From positions 297,656 through 361,655 of the forward strand of contig NZ_JAATJH010000004.1 in the NCBI RefSeq assembly GCF_011927835.1: a stretch of DNA of 64,000 nt. The letters are read 5' to 3'. This DNA comes from Neolewinella antarctica. GTDB lineage: Bacteria > Bacteroidota > Bacteroidia > Chitinophagales > Saprospiraceae. Both the position numbers and the translations under genes were made by a program. Position 1 is the stretch's first letter, and the number at the start of each line of letters is the position of its first letter. The notes under the pieces were generated by a model. The model worked only from the letters and a program-made list of their open reading frames with translations. It was not told the origin of the DNA and searched no databases. Of this stretch, positions 1-9,169 are shown in pieces.

Positions 1-4
1 CTAA

Positions 5-35
5 TCCCGATAGCTATCGGGATCGGGACCGCGCC
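5..35. repeat. Edge-truncated end of the inverted-repeat element (palindromic type)
   Basis: A perfect 18-bp palindrome (TCCCGATAGCTATCGGGA, 5-22) is followed by CGGGACCGCGCC. This is the right-hand end of the palindrome-bearing repeat also seen at 24579-24609. The rest of the element would lie left of the window. It sits about 50 bp upstream of the sensor kinase gene. Confidence 0.6.
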
Positions 36-85
36 TCCGTATATTTTCGACCAGGGTCGACGTTTGGAGTAGGTGAAATTACGCT

Positions 86-1249
86 ATGGATATTCTGAAA
101 ACACCCTCACGCTGGCCGCTCTACCTTGGAATAGCCGGGCTGGCGATCGTGTTGATTTCCGTCTGGTACACTAACCAACTGGCGACCCAACTGGCGGAGA
201 TCGAGGAGCGGCAGATCATGTTATCCGGCCAGGCCCTGGAACGAATCAACTCGCTCGGGATCGACGAAAGCATCTCCCGCGACGTGACGTTAGAAAATGA
301 ATTGCTGGCCGTGCTGCGTACCGTACCCAGCGTACTGGTCAGCGCCGGTTCGGGAAAAGTGGACAGTTGGGAGCAAATCGGGACCCGGGACACGAACGAA
401 GTACAACGGCTGGTGGAGCGGTGGATCGACCAGGGTACCGTACCCGTCCGAATGGACCAGCAACTGGTTTACTTCGGGGAAAGCAGGTTACTGCGCCAAC
501 TGCGGTATTTCCCCCTCGTACTCTTTTTTCTGATTGCCGCCTTCATCATACTGGGGTACATCGGCCTCAACCAGACCCGGAAATCCGAGCAGAACCGCGT
601 GTGGGTCGGCATGGCCAAGGAAACCGCCCACCAACTCGGTACGCCGATCAGCGCCATCCTGGGCTGGGTCGAGCACCTGAAGTTGATGTACGCCGACGAT
701 GCGGACATTATGGAGGTGAGCGACGAACTCCGGCACGACGTGGAACGCCTCTCGATGGTTGCCAACCGGTTTTCCAAGATCGGGGCGACGCCGCAGTTGA
801 CGGCCACCAATATTTTTCGGGAGCTGAACCGGTGCCGGGAATACATGGAAAAACGCGCGCCGCGTAAAGTGATGTTCGACTTTCCCGCGCCGGACGCGGG
901 CGATTTGCGGGTCGCCATCAACCCCCTCCTTTTCGACTGGGTCATCGAAAACCTGCTCCGCAACGCGCTCGACTCGATGGACGGGAAGGGGCAAATCTCC
1001 GGACACATCAGTGAGCACGGTAACCGGGTGTACATCGACATCACCGACACCGGCAAGGGCATCGAAGCGAAGAACGTTCGTAAAGTGTTCAACCCCGGAT
1101 TCACCACCAAAAAGCGGGGTTGGGGGCTGGGGCTGAGCCTCGTAAAGCGCATCATCGTGGAGTACCACAAGGGTAAAATTCAAGTTTCGCGCTCGCAGCC
1201 CGGGGTGGGGACGACCTTCACTATTTCTCTACCAAAAGTCTCGTCATGA
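86..1249 (+). CDS. Membrane sensor histidine kinase
   Basis: Inner-membrane two-component sensor kinase of 387 residues. Transmembrane helices lie at about residues 11-30 and 142-161, with a roughly 110-residue periplasmic sensor region between them that I do not recognise. The H box ([18 protein letters not shown], phosphoacceptor His182) follows the second helix with no clear HAMP domain. The ATPase domain shows an N box ([10 protein letters not shown]), a G1 box (DTGKGI) and a G2 box (GWGLGLSL). The stop overlaps the mnmE start by 4 bp (ATGA), so the two are translationally coupled. No response regulator is adjacent, and the ligand is unknown. Confidence 0.9.
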   Translation: MDILKTPSRWPLYLGIAGLAIVLISVWYTNQLATQLAEIEERQIMLSGQALERINSLGIDESISRDVTLENELLAVLRTVPSVLVSAGSGKVDSWEQIGTRDTNEVQRLVERWIDQGTVPVRMDQQLVYFGESRLLRQLRYFPLVLFFLIAAFIILGYIGLNQTRKSEQNRVWVGMAKETAHQLGTPISAILGWVEHLKLMYADDADIMEVSDELRHDVERLSMVANRFSKIGATPQLTATNIFRELNRCREYMEKRAPRKVMFDFPAPDAGDLRVAINPLLFDWVIENLLRNALDSMDGKGQISGHISEHGNRVYIDITDTGKGIEAKNVRKVFNPGFTTKKRGWGLGLSLVKRIIVEYHKGKIQVSRSQPGVGTTFTISLPKVSS

Positions 1250-2652
1250 ACGACATCATCGTCGCCATCGCCACCCCGCCCGGGGAGGGCGCCATCGGTA
1301 TCGTCCGCCTGTCCGGTGAGGGGTGCATCGAACTAGTTAACACCATGTTTGCCGGCCCCTCCAAATCTGGGCTAGCAGAAAGTAAACCCAGAAGAGCACT
1401 GTTCGGAAAATTCACCGCCCCCGACGGTGAGCTAGTGGACGAAGTAGTCCTCACCACCTACCGCAACCCCGCTAGCTACACCGGGGAGGATGCCGTGGAG
1501 ATCTCCTGCCACGGTAGCCCCTACATTCTCAGCCGGGTTACGCAACTCTGCATCGACGCCGGTGCCAAAATGGCCCAGCCCGGTGAGTTCAGCCAGCGGG
1601 CGTTCTTGAACGGTAAACTGGACTTGAGCCAGGCCGAAGCCGTTGCCGACCTCATCGCCAGCCAGTCCGCCGCCGCCCACCGCATTGCGCTCGGGCAGCT
1701 ACGCGGCGGGGTGAGTAACGAGATCAAAGACCTTCGTACCCAACTCATTAATTTCGCTTCGTTAATCGAGCTGGAACTGGATTTTGGGGAAGAAGACGTA
1801 GAATTCGCCGACCGGGATGATTTACGGCATTTGGTGGAAAAGATTCGTACGAAAATCGATGCGCTGGTTACTTCCTTCCGCCTGGGTAACGCCATCAAGA
1901 TGGGGGTAACCACCGTAATTGCGGGCCGGCCGAACGCGGGGAAGTCAACGCTGCTCAACGCGCTGCTCAACGAAGAACGGGCCATCGTTTCCCACATCCC
2001 CGGCACGACGCGCGACACGATCGAGGAAACCGTCAACGTCGGCGGCGTCACTTTCCGGCTGGTCGACACGGCCGGCATCCGGGAGGCGACGGATACGATC
2101 GAGGCCATCGGCGTCGAGCGGGCGATCGAGCGGGTGGCGACGAGCCACATCCTGGTCTACGTATTCGACGTGGTGGAAACGGACCCGGCTACTCTGACGG
2201 CGGATTTGGATAAGCTTCACCGGGAAGGCCTAGAACTGATCGTGGTGGGGAACAAGATGGACCTGAACCCCTACACTATGTACGAGCAGTACTTCGGGGA
2301 AGATTACGGCGGCAAGTTTTCCGTCCCGCGGGGCCGCTTTATTCCTATGATCGCGCGGGACAAGAGCAACCTGGGCTACCTGCAGGAAACCTTGCTAGCG
2401 ACGGCCACCGGCGGGGTAGGGGGGCTGGACCAGGGGCAGGTGATCCTTTCCAACGCGCGGCATTACGACGTGCTGAACCGGGCGGATCAGGCGCTGGCGC
2501 GGGTGCAGGGTGGCATGGGCGCGGGCGTTAGCCAGGATTTCGTAGCGATGGACATTCGCCAGGCACTGCGGGAGCTGGGGGAGATCACGGGAGAGATTAC
2601 TACGGATGATCTTCTGGGGAATATCTTTTCTAATTTCTGTATCGGAAAATAG
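1246..2652 (+). CDS. mnmE: tRNA uridine-5-carboxymethylaminomethyl modification GTPase MnmE
   Basis: Cytoplasmic GTPase which, with MnmG, installs the cmnm5 group on wobble U34 of certain tRNAs. The N-terminal formyl-THF-binding domain (about 1-120) is followed by a helical domain with the G domain inserted. G1 is GRPNAGKS (227-234), G2 is GTTRDT (253-258), G3 is DTAG (274-277) and G4 is NKMD (336-339). The C-terminal FCIGK (464-468) carries the conserved catalytic Cys. The length of 468 is normal for the family. The start is fixed by the ATGA overlap with the kinase gene. Confidence 0.97.
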   Translation: MNDIIVAIATPPGEGAIGIVRLSGEGCIELVNTMFAGPSKSGLAESKPRRALFGKFTAPDGELVDEVVLTTYRNPASYTGEDAVEISCHGSPYILSRVTQLCIDAGAKMAQPGEFSQRAFLNGKLDLSQAEAVADLIASQSAAAHRIALGQLRGGVSNEIKDLRTQLINFASLIELELDFGEEDVEFADRDDLRHLVEKIRTKIDALVTSFRLGNAIKMGVTTVIAGRPNAGKSTLLNALLNEERAIVSHIPGTTRDTIEETVNVGGVTFRLVDTAGIREATDTIEAIGVERAIERVATSHILVYVFDVVETDPATLTADLDKLHREGLELIVVGNKMDLNPYTMYEQYFGEDYGGKFSVPRGRFIPMIARDKSNLGYLQETLLATATGGVGGLDQGQVILSNARHYDVLNRADQALARVQGGMGAGVSQDFVAMDIRQALRELGEITGEITTDDLLGNIFSNFCIGK

Positions 2653-2661
2653 TAGGAAGAT

Positions 2662-2750
2662 TAGGCGGTAGTTGGGTAGGCGGTAGGCGCGTATGACACG
2701 CGTTGGAGTAGCTCCGCCTACCGCCTACCGCCTACCAGACTACCGCCTAC
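2662..2750. repeat. Inverted CTACCGC heptamer array between convergent genes
   Basis: TAGGCGGTA units (2662-2671, 2677-2687) face three tandem CCGCCTA units (2714-2736) and a TACCGCCTAC (2741-2750). The two sides are complementary and can form a long hairpin. The array fills the gap between the 3' ends of mnmE (+) and lpxD (-), where it could act as a bidirectional transcription barrier. No T-run is visible on either side. Confidence 0.7.
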
Positions 2751-2764
2751 TGCTTCCCTACCAC

Positions 2765-3679
2765 CTACAAATCCTTCAATTTCCGCAAAGCCAACAAATC
2801 CCGAAAAGCCACCCGCGATTCCTGCGCCGGGGAGCCGAAGTAAGATTTTCCGATTTCGGTGTCGTCCCCGAGGCCGGACTGAGCGAGGATGACGGTTTTG
2901 TCCGCCAGGGTAAGGTTCTGGGCGATACCCGCCTGACCCAGCAGTACGCACCAGTCACCGAGGGTAGTGTTACCGGCTATACCTACCTGAGCGGCGAGGA
3001 GACAGTGTTTGCCAATTTTGCAGTCGTGGCCGATCTGGACTAGGGCATCGATTTTCGTTCCCTCGCCAATGACGGTGGGGGAGGAGACGCCCCGAGAAAT
3101 GTTGCAGTTGGCGCCGATTACGACGTGGTCTTCGATGATGACCGTGCCGCCACTGCGCCAGGAGCGATAGCCCTCCTGGACTTTTTTAAAGTAAAAAGCT
3201 TCTTCCCCGATCACGGCACCCGCGCCCACGTAGACATTGTCTCCCAGCCGGACGCCCTCGCACAACACTGCATTGGGGCCGATGTAACAATGCTCCCCCA
3301 CCACGACCCCGGCACCCGCGACCGCGCCCGGACCAAACCGCGTAAAGGCGCCGATGGAAGCGCTGCGGTCCACGAAGCCCGTCCAATTCGTTGCCGACCG
3401 CTCATTGCCCACCAAGTCATTGTAGGCACCGAACGGGTTCGGGGTGACGATGAGCGCCTTGCCCGGCGGACACACGGCCGCTTTGTCGATCAAGACCACC
3501 GAAGCGGCCGAAGCCAATGTTTTTGCGTAGTAGCGGGGGTGGTCAACGAAGCAGGCATCGCCCGCTTCGACGTGGTGGATCTCGTTGAGCCCCGTGATTT
3601 CGACGGTGCCGTCACCGATTAGTTCGGCCCCGAGGCGGGCGGCGAGGTCGGCGGCGAGGATGGGTTGGGAAAGGCGCAT
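2765..3679 (-). CDS. lpxD: UDP-3-O-acylglucosamine N-acyltransferase (LpxD family)
   Basis: Acyltransferase of the LpxD family, which N-acylates UDP-3-O-acylglucosamine in lipid A synthesis. It has 304 residues, somewhat shorter than the usual 340 or so. An N-terminal LpxD-type domain (about 1-100) is followed by left-handed beta-helix hexapeptide repeats (about 105-285). The signature IGHDCKIGKHCLLAAQVGIA contains the catalytic His. The C-terminal helix is short. An 18-bp exact match to the genome repeat arm (3312-3329) encodes the GAVAGAG stretch of the beta-helix. Bacteroidota often carry more than one LpxD-like protein, so the precise substrate is less certain than the family. Confidence 0.87.
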   Translation of the reverse strand: MRLSQPILAADLAARLGAELIGDGTVEITGLNEIHHVEAGDACFVDHPRYYAKTLASAASVVLIDKAAVCPPGKALIVTPNPFGAYNDLVGNERSATNWTGFVDRSASIGAFTRFGPGAVAGAGVVVGEHCYIGPNAVLCEGVRLGDNVYVGAGAVIGEEAFYFKKVQEGYRSWRSGGTVIIEDHVVIGANCNISRGVSSPTVIGEGTKIDALVQIGHDCKIGKHCLLAAQVGIAGNTTLGDWCVLLGQAGIAQNLTLADKTVILAQSGLGDDTEIGKSYFGSPAQESRVAFRDLLALRKLKDL

Positions 3680-3711
3680 GAAGGATGAATTTTGGACCGG
3701 AGTGAGAACAG

Positions 3712-4293
3712 TTAATCCGTTATCACGCCCCCTTGCTTGTACTTGTAGTAGGAAACGAGGGCGCCGTAGACCCAGCCCCGCTTGCCGTTCGGCAGTTCAA
3801 TTTTTACCCAGGGCGCCGTTGGCGTGATGTCACCCAGGTCGATTTGATAAAGCGAATCCGTCACCTCGCCCAGAAAAATTGACTCTCCGTAGAGCGGCAG
3901 CCGCGCCACGATCCCGTTGCGCAGGGATGGCCCCGACCGCACGTTAAGCCCGTCAATGGTGCTGTAAAGCGTCGTTACCTTTTGTATCACCGTCCGGACT
4001 CCCTGGCCGCGCACGACCGAGTCGCCGGGCATCGGCGTCGTCAGCCCCCGCAGCACCGCGGCGGCTTTGGCGGCCTGTTCGATGCTGTCTAGTTTACGCT
4101 GAAAGTACTGTTGGTTGTCGCGCTCCTGGAGCGTATCCAAGTAACTGCGCCGCGTAGCCTCTTCCGTCTGCTGGGCAAATTCCGGATCGGCCGAGCTGCA
4201 CTGGCGCATGGCCCAGAAGAGGAAAATGAGCGTGACGATCGACATGAGGATGAAGGGGACGAGGCGGGCGTTGTTGTATTTCGTTTTTGACAT
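3712..4293 (-). CDS. Membrane-anchored SH3-domain protein
   Basis: A 193-residue protein with one N-terminal transmembrane helix (about 11-27, with a Cys just after it), a charged helical linker (35-80) and a C-terminal bacterial SH3-like domain (about 105-190). The SH3 part shows the typical GLNVRSGPS start and the PWVKIEL...GKRGWVYG end. Such domains usually bind peptidoglycan or other envelope ligands. It lies 32 bp upstream of lpxD on the same strand, so the two may be co-transcribed. The specific function is unknown. Confidence 0.75.
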   Translation of the reverse strand: MSKTKYNNARLVPFILMSIVTLIFLFWAMRQCSSADPEFAQQTEEATRRSYLDTLQERDNQQYFQRKLDSIEQAAKAAAVLRGLTTPMPGDSVVRGQGVRTVIQKVTTLYSTIDGLNVRSGPSLRNGIVARLPLYGESIFLGEVTDSLYQIDLGDITPTAPWVKIELPNGKRGWVYGALVSYYKYKQGGVITD

Positions 4294-4378
4294 CTAGCTT
4301 GGCGTGGATCAGTAGGGATAAAGTGGGGCGAAGTTACGGCGGGCTAGGGTAGTTCGCTCCCTCCTGTCCCAGTCCCTT

Positions 4379-4412
4379 TCCCCACTCTCCGCAGTACACC
4401 GGTGAGAGGGGA
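4379..4412. other. Imperfect hairpin in the 4294-4492 spacer
   Basis: CCCCaCTCTC pairs with GAGAGGGG around a loop of about 12 nt, in the divergent spacer between the SH3 gene and the next gene. No T-run follows. Its role is unknown. Confidence 0.25.
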
Positions 4413-4492
4413 GATTTAACGCGTGGCGAAAACCGGAAAAATTACGATACCCGGAAAAACAAATACCCCGTCGTTAACTTTATTAGAGCCTA

Positions 4493-5152
4493 ATGCACGC
4501 CAACCACTACTCCCAAACCTACCGGCAGATCCGCGACGATGATCCGCGCGACTATCAGCGGATCATCCGTACCTACGAGGAACGTGAGGCGGAGATCGGT
4601 CGGCTCGACGTGTTGGAGAATTTTCAGCTGACGGTTTATTACGCCGACGCCCTCTTCGCCACTGGCGCGCACCGGCAGCACCTGATGATGGTCGACCTTG
4701 TCATCGAGACCTCCATGCGACACAGCATCCACGAGGTGGAAGGGATTACCGGCGACGTATTTCACCACCTCCTTTTCAAGAAAGCCGCCAGCGCTTTTCG
4801 GGAGCAGCGTTTCGACGTTTCTAGCCACGTTGCGCGGGAGTTGGTCCGTATGTTGCCCGGGCGGGAATTGAACGTGCGGTTTCTGCGGGCGAGTTTGTTT
4901 CGGCAGCAGGGGCGCATACTGCAGTACGGGCGGGCGGGTTTTGTGGCGTGTTTGCTAGTGGCCGCGGCGCTCATCGTGGCCGAAATTCTAATCTGGCGCA
5001 ACGTTTACCCCGAGTTCGTCGCGTTTTCCCAGCTAGCCATTGCGGGGACTTTTACCGTGGGCATCTTGCTCCTACTGGGTTTTTACGGGTACGCCTACAG
5101 TAAAGCACATTACGCAGCTTACGGATTTCAGCGGGCCGCAAAGAACAAATAA
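4493..5152 (+). CDS. Two-helix membrane protein of unknown function
   Basis: I do not recognise this 219-residue protein. The first 145 residues are soluble, helical and rich in His, Arg and Glu. Two transmembrane helices follow (about 148-168 and 181-202), and a short basic C-terminus ends the protein. The N-terminal part resembles TPR-like helical repeats but without a clear motif. A TAACTTTA box (about 4475-4482, 7 of 8 matches to TAnnTTTG) lies 10 nt before the ATG, which implies a very short leader. It is transcribed away from the SH3 gene. Confidence 0.6.
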   Translation: MHANHYSQTYRQIRDDDPRDYQRIIRTYEEREAEIGRLDVLENFQLTVYYADALFATGAHRQHLMMVDLVIETSMRHSIHEVEGITGDVFHHLLFKKAASAFREQRFDVSSHVARELVRMLPGRELNVRFLRASLFRQQGRILQYGRAGFVACLLVAAALIVAEILIWRNVYPEFVAFSQLAIAGTFTVGILLLLGFYGYAYSKAHYAAYGFQRAAKNK

Positions 5153-5234
5153 GGCGGCAACTACCTATTATGAGGGCACTATCCGCGCGACGGGACTACC
5201 CTTCGTGCCCCATCCTTAAATTCACCCAACACTA

Positions 5235-6158
5235 ATGGACAAAGCAAAAAAACCAGCCCTCGTAATTCTCGCCGCCGGAATGGGCAGCCGCTACGGTGGC
5301 CTCAAACAGATCGACGGCGTCGGCCCCAGTGAGGAAGGCATCATCGAATACTCCGTTTACGACGCGATCCGCGCCGGCTTCGGCAAGGTCGTTTTTGTCA
5401 TTCGTAAGGACATCGAAGCGCCCTTCCGGGAGAAGTTCGACGGTAAGTTCGGCGACAAGATCAAAGTCGAGTACGCCTTCCAGGGAATGGATAGCTTTGT
5501 CCCCAACGACGTGGACCACACCAAACGGGAAAAGCCCTGGGGCACGACCCACGCCATGCTCGTGGCCAAAACCGTGATCGACGCTAACGAGCCTTTTGCC
5601 GTCATCAACGCCGATGATTATTACGGTGTGAAGGGCTTCCAAAAAATGGCGTCATTCCTCGTCGCCGAAGCCACGCCCACACTGTTTTCCATGTGTGGCT
5701 ACGTGCTGCACCGGACGCTCTCCGACCACGGCACCGTCAACCGTGGCGTAGCCGTCGTGGCCGAAGACTACCTCCTGAAGGACGTCAACGAGCGCCTCAA
5801 GATCTCCCGTGGTAAGGACAAAAAAGTCACCTACCTCGGTGAAGATGGCCACCGCTACGAGTTAGCTGACAAGGACGTCGTTTCCATGAACTTCTGGGGT
5901 TTTCATCCCTCTATCTTCGACACGATCGAGCAAGGGTTCGCTGAATTCGCGCGCGAGAACACGGGCAACCCCCGGGCGGAATACCTCATCCCCGAACTTA
6001 TCGACGGCATGATCAAGGACGGCTCCGCCAAGGTCAAAGTCCTCGTTACCGACGACAAGTGGTACGGCGTGACTTATCAGGAAGACAAGCCGAAAGTACA
6101 GGAAGCCTTTGCGATGCTGGTTGCGGAGAACACTTACCCGACGCCGCTTTTTAGCTAG
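5235..6158 (+). CDS. Sugar-phosphate nucleotidyltransferase-like protein
   Basis: A 307-residue protein with a GT-A/nucleotidyltransferase fold. The N-terminal signature LVILAAGMGSRYGGLKQID is the nucleotide-binding loop, with GMGSR followed by the conserved Lys of the KQ motif. NADDYYG (around residue 123) supplies the metal-binding Asp. Relatives typically join NTP and a sugar 1-phosphate. The exact sugar cannot be read from the sequence, and no sugar-pathway neighbours are present. A strong terminator follows, so it is probably monocistronic. Confidence 0.8.
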   Translation: MDKAKKPALVILAAGMGSRYGGLKQIDGVGPSEEGIIEYSVYDAIRAGFGKVVFVIRKDIEAPFREKFDGKFGDKIKVEYAFQGMDSFVPNDVDHTKREKPWGTTHAMLVAKTVIDANEPFAVINADDYYGVKGFQKMASFLVAEATPTLFSMCGYVLHRTLSDHGTVNRGVAVVAEDYLLKDVNERLKISRGKDKKVTYLGEDGHRYELADKDVVSMNFWGFHPSIFDTIEQGFAEFARENTGNPRAEYLIPELIDGMIKDGSAKVKVLVTDDKWYGVTYQEDKPKVQEAFAMLVAENTYPTPLFS

Positions 6159-6182
6159 GTCAGATTCAACAAATTTTCTCTT

Positions 6183-6242
6183 ACCGTCCTCCGGATTCAG
6201 GCGCTGTCGCAGGTGCAAGGAACTCCGGGGGACGGTATTTTT
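6183..6242 (+). terminator. Intrinsic terminator with a repeat arm in its loop
   Basis: A 13-bp stem (ACCGTCCTCCGGA 6183-6195 with TCCGGGGGACGGT 6224-6236, one G-T pair) is followed by ATTTTTA. The loop holds GGCGCTGTCGCAGGTGC (6200-6216), a 2-mismatch copy of the genome repeat arm. It ends the nucleotidyltransferase transcript. Confidence 0.75.
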
Positions 6243-6352
6243 ATGTGAGTGGGTATCGAAGGAGATGATTTGCGGCGTTTTGGTTGCACAAGTGCCGTAA
6301 AATGAGTAGTTTAGGGGCATCCACCCCAAGGAGCCGTAAATTCTTTAATCTT

Positions 6353-6775
6353 ATGATGAACGAAGAAGTACGGAGTATTATGTCTACCCGTGTTACCACC
6401 GTCCTGCCGCAACATACCGTTGGCGAGGTCCTTAAAATTATGCAGCGCAAGCGGCTGCAGCAACTCCCCGTGGTCGACGACTACCAGCGCCTGGTTGGCA
6501 TCATTACCTCCTACGATTTGTGGCAGAACTGCCAACAGCGTGATTACGAGAACACGCTCGTCGGTCAGCTCATGAATAAAGACGTCGTCAAACTTGCGCC
6601 GAAAGACAAGGTTGGTACCGCCGCCGAGTTATTCATGGACCGCCGCTTCAAGACCTTGCCGGTAGTGAATTTAGACAACAAACTTAAGGGAGTGGTCACG
6701 GCCTTCGACGTGATTCGGTATAGTTTTAAAAAGGAATACCCGGAACCCATTCTTTACGGAAAAAGACTTCAATGA
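6353..6775 (+). CDS. CBS-domain pair protein
   Basis: A small cytoplasmic protein of about 140 residues made of two CBS domains. The first covers MSTRVTTVLPQHTVGEVLKI through VGIITSYDLW, and the second MNKDVVKLAPKDKVGTAAEL through GVVTAFDVIRY. Such pairs usually sense adenine nucleotides and regulate a partner. The frame stays open upstream to 6284, but the ATG at 6353 (or 6356) is the better start, because it begins just before the first CBS domain. The partner is not evident from the neighbours. Confidence 0.8.
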   Translation: MMNEEVRSIMSTRVTTVLPQHTVGEVLKIMQRKRLQQLPVVDDYQRLVGIITSYDLWQNCQQRDYENTLVGQLMNKDVVKLAPKDKVGTAAELFMDRRFKTLPVVNLDNKLKGVVTAFDVIRYSFKKEYPEPILYGKRLQ

Positions 6776-6803
6776 GTACACGTTTACTTTAAATGGCGTC
6801 CGT

Positions 6804-7799
6804 TCACACCCGCCCGGACTTCCACCAGGAAGCATAATCTTTTGCGAAGTACGTGATGATTACGTCCGCCCCGGCGCGCTTGATGCTCAGTAAGGCTTCC
6901 GTGGCGGCGGCTTCGTAATCCAGCCAACCCCGCTCGGCGGCGGCCAGGAGCATCGCACACTCTCCGGAGACGTGGTACGCCGCTACGGGCAGTGGGTGGG
7001 CCTGGTGAAGGTCACGAATGATGTCGAGATAGTTGATGGCGGGTTTGACCATCAGGTAATCTGCGCCTTCCGCCGCGTCGAGCGCTGCCTCGCGGAGGGC
7101 TTCCCGTCGGTTGGCCGGGTCCATCTGGTACGACTTTTTGTCGGTTGGGACGTCTTCCAGTAAGCGGGGTGCGCTGTCGAGTGCGTCGCGAAAGGGACCG
7201 TAAAAGGCGCTGGCAAACTTAGCGCAGTAACTCATGATCGCCACGTCGGTAAATCCTTCCTCATCGAGCGCCCGGCGGATGCTACCGATGCGCCCGTCCA
7301 TCATGTCGCTGGGGCCGATGATGTCGAAGCCGGCTTTTGCCTGGGCGACGGACATGGCGTCCAGCAAAAGCAAAGTCTCGTCGTTGTCGATTTTTCCGTT
7401 AATGACCACGCCGTCGTGCCCGTCGGAGCTGTACGGGTCGAGGGCAACGTCGGAAACCAGGCAGATATCCGGATATTCTTTCTTGAGGCGGGTGGCGGCG
7501 TGGAGGTAGAAATTCTCGTGGCTCGTTGCGTACGTCCCCGTCTTGTTCTTGTGCTCTTCCGGGACGGCGGGGAACATGATGAAAGAATGAATACCCAACT
7601 TAATGCACTCCCCAACCTCGATCACTACTTCCTCGATACCCAGTCGAAACGTACCCGGTAAGCTCTGCACCGGTAGCCGCGCGTTTGGGTCGGGCATTAG
7701 AAAGATTGGCTGCACGAGGTGGCTGGGTAATAATTCCGTTTCACGAATGAGGCCACGGATGGTGGCGGAGTGGCGGTTGCGGCGGGGGCGGGAGAGCAT
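6804..7799 (-). CDS. hemB: Delta-aminolevulinic acid dehydratase (porphobilinogen synthase)
   Basis: Condenses two 5-aminolevulinate molecules to porphobilinogen in heme synthesis. The start used here (7799, MLSRPRRNRH) gives 331 residues, the usual size. The open frame extends to 7883 only by reading through the heptamer repeat. The Schiff-base lysines lie in YCAKFASAFYGPFRDAL and DYLMVKPAINY. The metal loop reads DVALDPYSSDGHDG, with Asp in place of the Cys ligands of zinc-type enzymes, so it is probably a Mg-type enzyme. Confidence 0.96.
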   Translation of the reverse strand: MLSRPRRNRHSATIRGLIRETELLPSHLVQPIFLMPDPNARLPVQSLPGTFRLGIEEVVIEVGECIKLGIHSFIMFPAVPEEHKNKTGTYATSHENFYLHAATRLKKEYPDICLVSDVALDPYSSDGHDGVVINGKIDNDETLLLLDAMSVAQAKAGFDIIGPSDMMDGRIGSIRRALDEEGFTDVAIMSYCAKFASAFYGPFRDALDSAPRLLEDVPTDKKSYQMDPANRREALREAALDAAEGADYLMVKPAINYLDIIRDLHQAHPLPVAAYHVSGECAMLLAAAERGWLDYEAAATEALLSIKRAGADVIITYFAKDYASWWKSGRV

Positions 7800-7810
7800 G
7801 TAGAGGCTTT

Positions 7811-7998
<188 letters not shown>

Positions 7999-8130
7999 CC
8001 CACCCACCATGTCACCCAAAAGACGCATCTTTAAAGCACCACAAACCGTTTACGGATTGCTAACTTTTACCACCCCGGGGTTGACCGATGCACGATCGAA
8101 CTAAGCTCCCCGAAGAAAAACTACCGCGAC

Positions 8131-8523
8131 ATGGGTGTCTTCAAATTTCTCAAACCACCTTCCCACCAACAGTTCTCCTACAAGCCCCGCTACTGGAACC
8201 CCAAAAAGGAGGAAGCCGAGCAGCGCAACGCACGGATCGAGCAATTACAGAACGGAGGCATCGACGCTATGAAAACCCGTATCTCCGGTGGATTTCGCAA
8301 GGGCGCTGGTGGTGCCGCGGCCGGGACGTACCGCAACCAGCGCGTTAAACGCTCGAACGGGACGCTGTTTTTGGTCATCATCGGGCTGCTCGTAGTTAGT
8401 TATTTTGCCATCGAGGTGTACTTCCCCGACTTCTCCGGCTGGCTCAATACCGAACTCCCCCAGGCACCCGCGGAAGCGCCACCGGTGGATAACGCGCCGA
8501 CCATGGAAGTGGAAGAACTCTAG
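8131..8523 (+). CDS. Small single-helix membrane protein (Bacteroidota-conserved type)
   Basis: A 130-residue protein. The N-terminal motif HQQFSYKPRYWNPKKEE resembles a family of small conserved Bacteroidota proteins that begin with a similar KPRYYDPxKE stretch. One transmembrane helix lies at about 83-101 and is followed by an acidic, Pro/Ala-rich tail. The function is unknown. A TAACTTTT box (8061-8068) lies upstream. Confidence 0.7.
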   Translation: MGVFKFLKPPSHQQFSYKPRYWNPKKEEAEQRNARIEQLQNGGIDAMKTRISGGFRKGAGGAAAGTYRNQRVKRSNGTLFLVIIGLLVVSYFAIEVYFPDFSGWLNTELPQAPAEAPPVDNAPTMEVEEL

Positions 8524-8947
8524 TACTATCCGCATTTGAAATACGGAAATCTGTCGTTGTTGAGCGTTTGACTCGTGCGGGGCGATGGAAGCGTTGCTGA
8601 TGGGTGAAAAGCCGGGCTGCCTCTAAATTTGTGGCCTTAGTTGAGAAAAATTAACTTTTTGCAACTTCTTTCATTTATTTGACATTCCTTGAGGGTTCAC
8701 AATTTGCGTTCATTACTGCGCACATAATCCACGATTAACCACACTGTCTTCCCCCGTCACCCCAGTATCAACCACCTTTTGTAACTTATTTGTGAATTTT
8801 GCTCAACGCTGCCGGGTCGTATCGGCTGCGTAACGCTTTCAGGCTTAAAAACTTAAGTCTATTTTCACGTTCTCTCTACAGTGCTTGCGCTCGGTATCTC
8901 TTTCTACCGAGTTAGTTTTTACGAGCATTCAGCAAAAGTTACAACAA
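8524..8947. other. 424-bp spacer without a gene
   Basis: I see no coding region. The second half is noticeably AT-richer than its surroundings. It holds a TAAATTTG box (8624-8631) and lies upstream of the candidate toxin-antitoxin pair, so it probably contains that pair's promoter. Confidence 0.4.
8624..8631 (+). promoter_or_regulatory. Possible -7 box (TAAATTTG)
   Basis: Exact match to the Bacteroidota TAnnTTTG element. A TTG lies 27 bp upstream (8594-8596), wider than the usual 18-21, so this is a weak call. It could serve the small gene pair at 8948-9518. Confidence 0.3.
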
Positions 8948-9169
8948 GTGAACAAATTTACTCCGCAGGGCGCCCGCCGTCTTTCTACCCCAGCTCGAAC
9001 GATTTTTAATACCGTTGCAGTTGGGGAGTCACCTACCGAGAATCGGTACGGTATGACTAAAGTGGAGTTTGAAGTGTACGAAGAAGATTGCCTGGAGTCA
9101 ACGCGGATGTGCGCGGACGCCCACCATTATTTCTCGACTACGCCCGATGTCCTTGCTAACTTCTTTTAA
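8948..9169 (+). CDS. Small protein, candidate antitoxin
   Basis: I do not recognise this 73-residue protein (GTG start at 8948; a shorter ATG start at 9053 is possible). The second half is acidic (KVEFEVYEEDCLEST). It is called a candidate antitoxin only from context: its 3' end overlaps the start of the next gene by 23 nt in another frame, and that gene looks MazF-like. No DNA-binding motif is obvious. It could also be an unrelated short protein or a spurious frame. Confidence 0.4.
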   Translation: MNKFTPQGARRLSTPARTIFNTVAVGESPTENRYGMTKVEFEVYEEDCLESTRMCADAHHYFSTTPDVLANFF

